From assembly GCA_949357655.1 (NCBI GenBank), contig CASHTG010000013.1, positions 496,001-560,000 on the forward strand: 64,000 nt of DNA, given 5' to 3'. Positions 23,111 through 32,739 of this stretch are shown piece after piece. The notes beneath the pieces are model-generated. The model was not told where the DNA came from and did no database searches. It saw nothing but the letters and a program-made list of their open reading frames with translations. The position numbers and the translations under genes were made by a program. The DNA comes from Parascedosporium putredinis (Eukaryota; Ascomycota; Sordariomycetes; Microascales; Microascaceae). Within the stretch, counting starts at the first letter, position 1, and each line of letters opens with the position of its first letter.

Positions 23111-24892
23111 CGGTTGTACAAAACTGGTGATATCACGCAGCTGAACGTAGACGGGACGCTCACCTTTGTTGCTCGCAAGGACAATCAAGTCAAACTAAAG
23201 GGCCAACGATTGGAATCTGGCGAAGTAGAGTTCCACGGGCGCGAATGCATGTCTCTTGATCCAAGGACTGTGATCGTCGCGGAAGTGATCAAATTTACCG
23301 CCTAAAACGCGACTCCCCAATTAGCAGTCATCGTGGAGATAAGTAAACAGGCAGCGGAGGACAATGTCTCTGCTACTCAGCACGAGTTGGATACGACCAT
23401 GGAGCTACTGCATGTCGGCCCCGAGATTCTCGAGCGTCTAGGATAGGTGCTTCCCACGTATATGGTGCCCACGGCGTATCTTAGCATCAGAGAAGTGCCT
23501 CTGCTAACCTCTGGTAAGACGGAACGCAAGCGCCTCCGCAAACTTGCCTTGGGAGTTCTCGAAGAGCAGCTTTCAAGCTCGCAGGCAGTTGACGAACCGA
23601 AACAGCCACCGCGAACGGAAGCAGAGGTCAAAATGAGAGAGATTTGGGCACGTGTGCTGAATATCGAAGTCTCCAGCATTGGATTGCAAGACAGCTTCTT
23701 TCCCCTGGGTGGCGACTCGATTACCGCCATGCAAATCTCCAACCACCGATATCCTCCGCAAGACGAACATGGCCCAGCTCTGCGAGAACTTGGTCATACA
23801 GGATCAGACCAAAGAAAACAAGACTGTGCAAGATTCGGCCATGACACCATTTGGGCTATCTCCTATTCAAACTCTCCACGCTTATATCCAACCTAGGGCC
23901 TATGTGTGCCTACGGAGCAGCAGAGGATGACCCAACTTGCTGCTACCATGACTCACATGCAAGTCAACATCGCGCTTCTTACCCCCACAGGAACTCGCCT
24001 TCTTCGACCCGAGGACGTCCCCAGCCTCCGCACCCTCGTGTTCGGAGGCGAAGCCGTCACGGCGGAGGATCAAAAGAGATGGAATGGACTCCCCGAGATC
24101 ATCAATGCGTATGGACCAACTGAAGGCGCAGTCTGTTGCGCCGCCGCATCGATGAAGGGGAGCCGAGAACCGGCCAAGATCGGTACCACCATAGCCTCGG
24201 TAGGCTGGGTGGTAAATCGCCGGAACCATAACCATCTGGTTCCGTTGGGAGCCGTTGGGGAGTTACTGATTGAGGGTCCAAATCTCGCCCGGGATTACAT
24301 TGATGACCCTGTTAAAACGGCAGCTGCCTTTATTGAGAAGCCTTCCTGGTTCGTTCAGGGCGCTCAAGCACACAACAAAGCTGCCCGACTAGGCCGACTA
24401 TACAAGACGGGAGATCTCGTGCGACTCGATTACGACAGCAGTCTCACTTACATCGGGCGCAAGGATATGCAGGTGAAGATCAACGGCGAGCGCGTCGAGT
24501 TGGGTGAGATTGAGCACCATCTCCAGCACTTGATCCCAGGCGCTAGCCATGTAGCAGCGAAAGTCATCAGGCCAGACGGCGGCAAGTCGCCACAGACCTT
24601 GGTCGCGTTCTTCGAAGCGAAACAATCAACGAGGGTCGTGCAAGAAGAGCCGGCATACGTCACGATCGAATCCAACATGCTACTTCCCATGGTGGCAGGG
24701 TTGGATGTAAGGGTCGTGAGGGTTTCTCAGGGTGTTTCGGATGCGCTGGCGCGCCGTCTGCCCATGTATATGGTTCCATCTCTATTTCTAAGGGTCACCA
24801 AAATGCCCCGTACCTTGTCTGACAAGATGGATGATTGCGGGTTTTCCTTACACTCTTCGTGGCGTCTCCTCGGTTCCTCGGGACTTTGGTAG
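23111..24892 (+). pseudogene. Nonribosomal peptide synthetase remnant (A-T-[C]-A)
   Basis: Pieces of an NRPS in collinear order. First, the end of an adenylation domain: YKTGDITQLNVDGTLTFVARKDNQVKL-type A7/A8 motifs, an internal stop near 23443, then LPTYMVPTAYL. Next, a thiolation domain with the phosphopantetheine Ser motif (FFPLGGDSITAMQIS), then TDILRKTNMAQLCEN and FGLSPIQTLH, the usual entry to a condensation or epimerisation domain. That domain is missing: the sequence passes directly to the core of a second adenylation domain (LRTLVFGGEAVTAEDQ, NAYGPTEGAVCC, LYKTGDLVRLDYD, IGRKDMQVKINGERVELGEIE, LPMYMVPSLFL), which ends at 24892 before any further T domain. Several frame changes and at least two deletions make it non-functional. 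Confidence 0.88.
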
Positions 24893-25771
24893 GCTAGTAG
24901 AGCTTTGTAGGTATTTCGCCCTTTAGCGGCCCTCGACAATGCTTCGAAGGAAATTCCCCATTCTTGGCTCCATCGAGGAAATGTCAATGCCGCCACCTAT
25001 CGACTGATGCTGCTTAGTTTGCCATGACACGATTGGGATATCGCCATATATTTTTACATTTAGCATAACTATTGTCCACGTCGAGCCCCCATAATATTCA
25101 AGCCTCTCTCAACCTTATGATTAAATAAACAGAATATATAACGTCTTTAAGTAGTTACTTATTAATCTAAGTAAATAGAAAAATCAAGATGACGGACACC
25201 TATATGCTGAGGAATTTCTAACAGACTTTAGTAGCGGATTTAAGAGTTGTCATCTTGAGGTACTAGCGGCTTCACTAGAGGCTCTTCTAGCCCTACTATT
25301 TATCTCAGTATGTCACAGTCAGGAGGTAATTGGTACCTTAAAAATCTCGGCGGGAGTTAGTTCCAAACAGGTAAGATACGCTAGGTGGGAGCTATTGGCC
25401 CTCAACCATTACGGCGGGTGGCCTAAGGGAGCTAATTTTTGTCTTAAGATGCGATAAGATGACAAGGATAGCCTTCCACGTACTTGTATTAGTTTTATAC
25501 CTCTTTGTGAAGAACAAGGGGAGGGATCCATTTCTAATTTTAAATCTCTTCGTCTCACGTAGGATCTCGAGGGATCGCCGGAGCTAATCCTAACTTGGTA
25601 CGGCCGCGCACAGAACGCGGCTCATCCGGGCTCATCCAGGCTCATCAAGACTCATTAATGATCCTGATGTCGCCAGTTAAATAAAGAAGGCCCCCTTCTC
25701 TCAACCGAAACAAGCTTCCTCTTAAAACCATCTCTTAATGTAGAAGGAATAGAAACTCCCCCAAAAACAAA
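24893..25771. other. AT-shifted, stop-rich spacer
   Basis: All frames are broken by stops (many TAA/TAG). Composition is lower in GC than the flanks, like mutated repetitive DNA, but I could not identify the parent element. Contains the 10-bp repeat at 25621-25660. Confidence 0.45.
25621..25660. repeat. 10-bp tandem repeat, four units
   Basis: Four decamers ctcatccggg, ctcatccagg, ctcatcaaga and ctcattaatg lie head to tail about 110-150 bp upstream of the acyltransferase start. The first two differ at a single base. Its position in the probable promoter is notable, but no function can be shown. Confidence 0.8.
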
Positions 25772-27403
25772 ATGTGGCCTTTTACAAACGCAGCGCCGTC
25801 GGCACCGCCGGCGGTAACATCCGACCTTGTCATCCCGCTTTCTGCAGAGGACGACACCAAAATCAACCGCGACCTGCTACTCAATTTGATGCTCCGGTTC
25901 GATGTGGTTCTCGATCCCACAAAATTGACCGAGTCGCTCGACAAGCTGCTCGCGCGACCAGACTGGAGGAAGTTAGGCGCTCGCCTTCGCCAAAATGTAA
26001 TGCTTCACTCATAGTGCGCGCACCGCCCCGACTAGGAACCCATTGTTGACCTACTTTACGGCATCTTGATATACCGTACTTTTTCTTGCCCTTGAACTGA
26101 CTAGAGTGATGTAGAGTTTAGGAAAACTGGAATATCATCTCCTGATCATTTCGACGAAGACCGACCTGCATATACTTACACACAACTGCGCTTTGATGTC
26201 CGGATCCATGAACACCCCGTCGCGTCCCGAATACCCAGCGGCTTCTCCGGCGAGGTGCCAGCTAATATCGCAAATCCAAACGACTTTAATGAATTGATGC
26301 GTGATCAAAGCACGCCTACGCACATCAATGATTATCTCACGCAGGATAGGCCGCAGCTTGGGCTGCATGTCACCTCCTTCGCCGACGCTACCCTAGTTTG
26401 TATCTCCTGGCCGCACACCTTGTGGGATGCCATGGGGCGACGCGAATTCCTACTCGCATGGACCAGCTTGTTGGCCGGCCGGGAAGACCAGGTTCTCCCG
26501 CTGAATGGTTTCGACGTAACCCCGCTATCTGAGTTCTGTAATGACCCTAAAGAGGAGTACAAGCTTCTTCCAAAGAGGCTTTCTATAGCTCAACTTATCA
26601 TATTCGGCCTCCGGCTCTGGTTCGAATCCTTTTGGTACAAGGAGGAGGAAACACGCGTCGTCTGTCTCCCAGCTTCCTATATCCAACGGACGAAGGCGGA
26701 AGCCGTCGCGAGTCTAAAACAAGCCGCCTCCGCTGCGGGCGAGCCCACGGACCGAATCTTCCTTAGTGACGGTGACATCATTTCGGCCTGGGGCACCAAA
26801 CTTCTCGCAGAACATCTACCGTTTGGCCGAAACCAGACAATCTGTCTCCTCAACGCGTTTGGTTGGCGCGAGCTCCTCGCCCCGGATGTTCTTCCCCGAT
26901 CCAAAGCCTACATTGCCAATGCTTCATCAGGAATTTTCACCTACCTCCGAGGTGGCGAAGTCGTCTCCCAACCTCTGGGGCACTCTGCGGGCCGTGTTCG
27001 ACAGTCTATCAAGGACCTAGGCACCCGCGCCCAACTGGAGGCATCCGTTAAGCTTACAAGGGACTCGATGCGTGCCACTGGCCACCCACCGCTCTACGGC
27101 GATGCGACTATGCAACTCGTCGTCGTATCAAACTGGTCCAAGGCTAAGTTCTTTGAAATGGACTTTTCCCCTGCCATCGTACCCGGGGCGCCGTTCGCCA
27201 AAGGGGTTGAGCCGGTCGGAAAGGCAAGCTATATCCAAGTTTGCGGGATCTCGGGTGGATATTCGCTGAGAAATGCATTCCAGGTTTCTGGAAAGGACGG
27301 GCAAGGGAACTACTGGGTCGCCACAACGTTGCGGAAGCATGTGTGGGATAGCATCAACAAGGCGTGGGACAAGAAGGAGACGCATCAGAGGGTTAAAAAT
27401 TAA
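25772..27403 (+). CDS. HxxxD-motif acyltransferase (BAHD/trichothecene-acetyltransferase-like)
   Basis: A probable CoA-dependent acyltransferase, about 503 aa. Exon 1 is 25772-25996 and exon 2 starts at 26115 after a GT..AG intron. The catalytic motif is HTLWD in ISWPHTLWDAMGRREFLLAW, matching HxxxD. The late family motif DFGWG is not conserved; the corresponding region reads NWSKAKFFEMDFSPAIVPG, as in a sub-group of fungal transferases. LNAFGWRELL fits the central channel region. A one-base break near 26141 (CC where CCC is expected) is needed to join LEYH to PDHFDEDRPAY. The start ATG gives MWPFTNAAPS. Lying 0.9 kb from the NRPS remnant, it may have decorated a secondary metabolite. Acyl donor and acceptor are unknown. 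Confidence 0.8.
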
Positions 27404-28222
27404 GAGCATGTTGCCGAGTTCAGATGGAGCGTTCTATTATTTGCGCTTCCCCTACTGCAGCCCCTTGGACTAGGACGATGGACTTTGACACCTTTACTTC
27501 TTGTGACGTACTAAGTAAGAGCTAGATGCGTACTTGATTGAGACGCGTGGGATCTTCCTGTCCATGTTTTTACCTTGGGAGCTAGACCAACGAAGCATGT
27601 AAGCACGGACGTCGGTAGACGACGCGTATATCGAACCATAATCCAATTGCAGTAGGTTGCGTTTTCTATATTGTTTTCGCAAGCGAGAATAACGTGTAAC
27701 GTGCATGGCAATCGCAGAACCCCAGCTCACGTGTATTTGGACTTATCGGTGAGTGGGAAGTACTGGGGCTACCTTATAATTCGTACCGATGGGTTCGGAG
27801 GTTGCGAGTAGAGTAGAGAGTCGATTTCTTTTAGGGACCGTTTAGCAGGACCGTTCCAGAGATATCTAGATATCATAATATCATATTTGATTATATATCG
27901 GGATTACCAGTTCCACTTGGACTTGTGCCATTAGGATCCCGAATGAAAGGAAGATCAACATGGCCTTTCTCCTATGTTATTAGCGCGTCCCCGCAAGCAA
28001 TCATGATACCACGCGCGACTCACCTTTAGAAGCCCAGCGGAGTGCGCTCAAGTTACATCTTCTCACGGTACGATAGCCAGATCCACAGAGCCGCGTGGCG
28101 TGGAGATTATAGCACACCCATATCGCATGAACACATTCGACGTTTGATTATAGTATATATGACAGATATCATTTCCAACCTTTCAAAAATAATCTTCCCT
28201 ATGATATTGAGGCCAATCTAAG

Positions 28223-28342
28223 CTAAAAGTTACATGTCACGCCAGGCAGGCCATCCCCAAGCCTCTCTATCAGCTCCTTCCACACCCTACCCTGGAGCTC
28301 TTTCCTCCCAGGCCCCGTCGCAAAATCTTCTAAAGGTCGTAC
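28223..28342 (-). pseudogene. C-terminal fragment of a short-chain dehydrogenase
   Basis: About 39 codons read LEDFATGPGRKELQ, then GRVWKELIERLGDGLPGV and a stop. This matches the C-terminal helix typical of a fungal SDR group (EGKE.QERVWKEL.EKLE..QPG). No upstream exon is recognisable on this strand. It could be the missing end of the SDR fragment at 29665-30120, inverted. Confidence 0.4.
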
Positions 28343-29664
28343 GCGGCAATGCGCTAAGTACATTCAATAGGTTAAAGAGCCGGTCTCAGTGCCCCGTGAG
28401 CCAGCATAGATGAGAGTGCGGCTTCCAAGTTCCATACTATAGGCAGGGAGCTTCTTCTAGAGGGTAAAAGTCTAGCTATCCACGTCGCGGGTGAGTTCGT
28501 TATACCTTTGAATTTTAGTAGTCGTCTTCATCATCTACTACTTATCATTACTTACGAATAGCAAAAACCTAGATTGAGGACCTTGATCGTGGCTAGGTAG
28601 CTATCTGTAGTATACCTTTAGCTAATCGCCTGCATGATCCCCTCCTACCTATATTATACATATACACTCAATAGTTCCATCTTATAAAACCGATAGAGTT
28701 AGTTTAACATAACAATTTCAACCTATTATCCTTACTTTTTCTTATATCCTTCTTCATCTTAGCGTTAGCCTACTATCTGAGGTTAAGAAACCCAAGTCTG
28801 GCTTCGCAGGCCAAGGGAGACAGGGTTTAACGGTCCGAGTGTTCTTTAAGCTGATAAAGCCCTCAGTTGTGGAGGCCCCAAGCTAGGATTACATTCGACT
28901 AAATACTACGAAACTAACTAGGAAGAAGAGTAAAGCACTTCGCTTCACAGCACTTCATATATTTGCGGACTAATGAACGGACATATAACGTTTATCTAAG
29001 AAAGGAGCCTCGCTTTGGCACCATTTCCTTATATTTGCAATTGCTTATGTGCTTACACATCATCTATGCGCTGCAAAGCATTTCGTAAGATTTTGATACG
29101 GTAAATTATATCGGAGGGTCGTCCGACACAACATCCTAACTTTGACAGAGCTTCAGCGGAGAATACTTGTGAAAAGAATTGCCAGCTGAGTTTACCTTGA
29201 TGAAAAAACTGATGCTATCAAAACACGCTGTTTTGGAAGTATTTGAGGAGGATAGGCTTTGGGACGCTAAGCCCAAGTGACATCATAACTGAAAGATCTT
29301 CTCTAATAAAGTGTAGTTGATAAAAAGCATAAAATCATACCAAAAGGACAAATATATAACGTTCCCTTCTTCTAGGCGGAACAACTCCAAAAAAGCAATT
29401 AGCTTATCTTTAAACAGGTTTGATGCTATAGATATATATAAATATATATAAGAGAGCTAAGATGTCACTGGTGTATCGTATCCCGCATCCCTTCTAGATG
29501 ACCTTGCCGAGTGAGCCCTTGATCTTTATAGACGGCCGCATTATCATTCAACTGCATGTTGCTATTTCTGCTGCTTCATTATCCTTGATCATCTAAGATG
29601 CCTTCTTTGCACGATTCGTATACGATCAACTGTCCATAAATCTTCCGGTCCCCTAAAGTTCCCA

Positions 29665-30120
29665 CGCTGGCCAAACTGTGGTTGTCACCAGTAGCAACGT
29701 CGGTCTCGGTAAGGAGCTTCCCGCCACTGTGTTCGCATTGGTGCTTCAACTGTCATCCTTGCGGTGCGCTCCGTGGAGAAGGGCGAGGATGCCAAGAAGG
29801 ACACTGAGACCACTACCAGGTGCAAGTCCAACGTCATCCAAGTATGGCCCGTCGACATGAGTAGGTACGATGGTGTTAAAAGCTTTGCTGGCCTCGTTAG
29901 CTAGCTCCCTTGCATCGATATCGTTATTGAGAACGCCGGTATCACGACGGCAGATTATCGTCAGGTAGACGGCGGGGAGAAGACCATTACTGTCAATGTC
30001 ATCTCGACCTTCCTTTTGGCCGCTCTAATCTTACCCAAGCTCAAGGATGCTGCGAGGAGGTTTGGTATCCGGCCCACTTTCCATTAGCGTTAGCGAGGTT
30101 CTGATTGGCTAGAGATCAGC
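29665..30120 (+). pseudogene. N-terminal half of a short-chain dehydrogenase
   Basis: After a frame change the translation gives AGQTVVVTSSNVGLGKE (the TGxxxGxG nucleotide motif with the first Gly changed to Ser), GASTVILAVRSVEKGEDAKK, VIQVWPVDMS, IDIVIENAGITT (the NAG motif) and TITVNVISTFLLAALILPKL. An in-frame TAG interrupts at FAGLVS before LPCIDIV, and the sequence ends at a stop after GIRPTFH. The catalytic YxxxK half is absent. This is a decayed NAD(P)-dependent oxidoreductase. Confidence 0.7.
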
Positions 30121-30735
30121 CGAAGTTTACTGTGATAGGCCAGGTGGTGACGCCTGGACTACAAAGAAACATGTCTGTTGGATATACTTCGTAATAGCTA
30201 ATAGTTGGAAGACGTGGGGATTTCTAACCCCAACATCAGACTCCCTAATTCCTGTCCTCTCGATAAGCCCTCCAATTATAATCAGAGGGCCTTTTGACAG
30301 CATAGCCATGCTGCGCACGCACCTCCAACGTGGTAGCGACACGTTAGCGAACCGCATTACAGAATGGCTGGCCAACCCCGCACACATTTCGCTTCCTCTC
30401 GTCAGGCAAAATTCGCTTCGCGCTTTCAATCCAACTTGACAACCGGGAAGAGAATCTCTTATGAGTGGCAATTTTATACAATGCTCTGACACTTGTTTTG
30501 ATGGCCCTCTTTATTGGTTGAAAATTAATTACAGTCGGCATTTCATTCATCCGTCTTATGAAAATGCTCAAAAGTCTGAAGACTGCAGTAGGAATACTCT
30601 GGAGGAGGTTGGCGAGGCCTTGAGTTAAATATACCTGTAACTTACTCGCTGTCTCCAGGGATCCAAAGACCAAAGTCTACTAATCGCTCGTTAGCAACAA
30701 AACTAACAATCAACCTTAACTCTCTTTCAACCACA

Positions 30736-31167
30736 ATGCAGCTTGCTTACCTCCTCTTGTCAATCTCCCCACTCAGTGTCTATGCGGCGTTGAATGGGCC
30801 CTGTACGGGAGACGAGGCCACCGGGGAGTATGGCACCAAGGGTACTTGTATTTCCACATCAGATTGCACGCGTTCTGGGGGACATTACAAGAGCGGCGCC
30901 TGTCCGTTTGATCCTAACGACGTTAAATGCTGCGTTATCGACTCCACCTCGTCGGAGTCCGAAGGAGCGGAGACCGCCACCACCGAGTCTCCAGAGCCGA
31001 CAACTCCTCCCCCAGAGGTTACCGAGTCTAGTTCTGGCGAGCCTGAAGTCCCTGAGACTACTGGTACCACTCCTAACGCTCCTGAACCTACCTTTACGGA
31101 GGCTTCCGCGGCCATTGCCAACCCTATCGCCGCGCTGCTTGTAGGCCTGGCCGCTATTGCTATTTAA
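30736..31167 (+). CDS. Small Cys-rich secreted protein, probable GPI anchor
   Basis: An intact single-exon frame of 143 aa. A signal peptide is evident (MQLAYLLLSISPLSVYA). The mature N-terminus holds six cysteines in about 50 residues (GPC, GTC, SDC, GAC, KCC), enough for three disulfides. It is followed by a Ser/Thr/Pro/Glu-rich linker and a C-terminal hydrophobic segment (IAALLVGLAAIAI) preceded by small residues, the layout of a GPI-anchored wall or membrane protein. A short 5' leader (tcaaccacaATG) precedes it. It sits alone between AT-rich blocks, a setting in which fungal effector-like genes often occur. The exact family and function are unknown. Unlike most neighbours it shows no frame break. 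Confidence 0.72.
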   Translation: MQLAYLLLSISPLSVYAALNGPCTGDEATGEYGTKGTCISTSDCTRSGGHYKSGACPFDPNDVKCCVIDSTSSESEGAETATTESPEPTTPPPEVTESSSGEPEVPETTGTTPNAPEPTFTEASAAIANPIAALLVGLAAIAI

Positions 31168-31904
31168 GTGTGCCCTAGTGCCTGAGTAATATTGAATTGG
31201 GACAGTGCTATGAGGTGAGCTTTTGTTATCCCATGCTAGGGCTAGATGCTTGCGTAAAGGCTAACAGGGATGTGTCATCTTAGCCTCAGGGGGTTGATCT
31301 TATTCTAATTTACTATTCTCACGTATATCATCAGCTCATGGGCGTTAAATTATTTCCTTTCACCTTTTCAAGAGGGAACGGGGTACACGGCGAGTGGATT
31401 TGTTAGGAAATGCGGTGCCAGCTGCACGGGGATGGAGGCGAGGATACTTGCGGGTTTTGACTAGACCAAAATGGGTTCGTAGACTGACAACACACTATAT
31501 ACACGCTTCAAATGATAGGCCTAACGGCGTTTCAAAGGTAGGCGAGTACCCGAGCAAGGCTTATAGCTGGCAGAAGTTCAACAAGGCCCGTTATACAGGT
31601 TTATCAAATGGATGAATTACGAGGAGCAGCTTCATCTTAAGGAACAATTTCTCTACTAAAGTGCCCTATTATCGTCCCGATATTTATAAATAGATGGGCC
31701 TTCTTGGAGCCTATCTTGTTGTTCTCGCTGTGTACCTGGCAATGGACCTCATCACCCCTTTAGTGCTAAGACTAGGGACCTAATTATTGTTTGTCTTCGT
31801 GCTCTTCGACCTTTGTATCAGGGTTATTTTATCTTCTATTGGGTCTATATGTTGTGCGATGCTGTAGGTTAGAACTAAGACTATGTATAACCCCTATCCC
31901 GAAG
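31168..31904. other. AT-rich spacer
   Basis: No supported gene. A frame at 31394-31615 is protein-like in its last third but matches nothing I recognise. Confidence 0.4.
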
Positions 31905-32660
31905 ATAACGGTCGGTGCTGGAGAGGATTTGGGCTCTATTGCTTGTGGTGTATTGCACCAGCGCGGTCTGCGGGGACTAGTTATCTTTGACCTTGAATCT
32001 GCCGAGCGAACGAACCAAGTGGGACAGCTGATAGCCGAATTCCTACCTACTACGAATTAACTTATGAAGCTCGATATAACAGAAGAAGAAACTGTAGAAC
32101 AGGCGGTGAATGAAGCGGCAACTTGACTGTGTTCAGGCGACATTCTGCTGAATTTGGCTAGGATAGCATGTTGCGTACCCCTCGTGGAGGTTACGTTAGT
32201 AGTGTGGCGTCGGATCCTCGAGGCCAACGAGACTGGGACGTTCATTGTCGCACAAGCTGTCGCAAAGAAACTAATGCGTCAAGGCGGGGATCCACGATGT
32301 TCATCGCCAGCATATCGGCGCATAGTATTAGCTACCGCCAGCCACAGTCGGCATACAATGTCTCGAAAACGGCGGCTTCAATGTTGAAGAGTTTCCTAGC
32401 CGCTGAACGAGCTGTGCATGGAATACGCGTGAACAGCATTAGCCCAGGCTACATGAACACGACTTTGAATGAAGGCAATGCGTTGGATGACGCCAAGAGT
32501 ATTCGGTTCAGCTGTACTCCGATGGGAAGAATGGGCGAGCGAGAAGATCTTTTGGTGCTATAATGCTTCTCGCTAGGAAGGCTGGGAGTTATATCGCAGG
32601 TGCTGATATCATGGTGGACGGAGGCCAGACAGTCTTGCAGAGAGATTATTTAGTAGTGGA
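31905..32660 (+). pseudogene. Short-chain dehydrogenase, sorbose-reductase-like, decayed
   Basis: Collinear pieces of a classical SDR. GLRGLVIFDLESAERTNQ follows a weak nucleotide-binding stretch, then MKLDITEEETVEQAV, GDILLNLARIA (degenerate NAG region), ILEANETGTFIVAQAVAKKL, the Ser/Tyr/Lys region MFIASISAHS and SAYNVSKTAASMLK, GIRVNSISPGYMNT, and finally AGSYIAGADIMVDGGQTVL. The piece is broken by a TAA and a TGA at about 32058 and 32123 and by frame changes near 32285 and 32550. The last may be a one-base homopolymer loss (GG for GGG). The two stops suggest a true pseudogene. Orientation is convergent with the NLR gene. Confidence 0.72.
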
Positions 32661-32739
32661 AGGGTCTGTACACCTCAAGCGGATAGTTGGCTATAAGGTC
32701 GAGAATATATTTGGCTGTATCTTTCTACTTCATGACGTT

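Larger units (their letters stand above)
27404..30735. other. AT-rich region with SDR relics
   Basis: This 3.3-kb block has low GC and many stops in all frames, typical of decayed or RIP-affected DNA. The only recognisable content is two short-chain dehydrogenase fragments in opposite orientation, listed separately. The minus-strand frames at 30127-30673 show no domain. Confidence 0.5.

Noticed and set aside
25130..25580. Transposon remnant
   Set aside because: The stop-rich AT-shifted sequence is suggestive, but no transposase, integrase or reverse-transcriptase motif could be read.
30127..30673. Two overlapping minus-strand frames
   Set aside because: Neither shows a known family, and both lie in decayed AT-shifted DNA.
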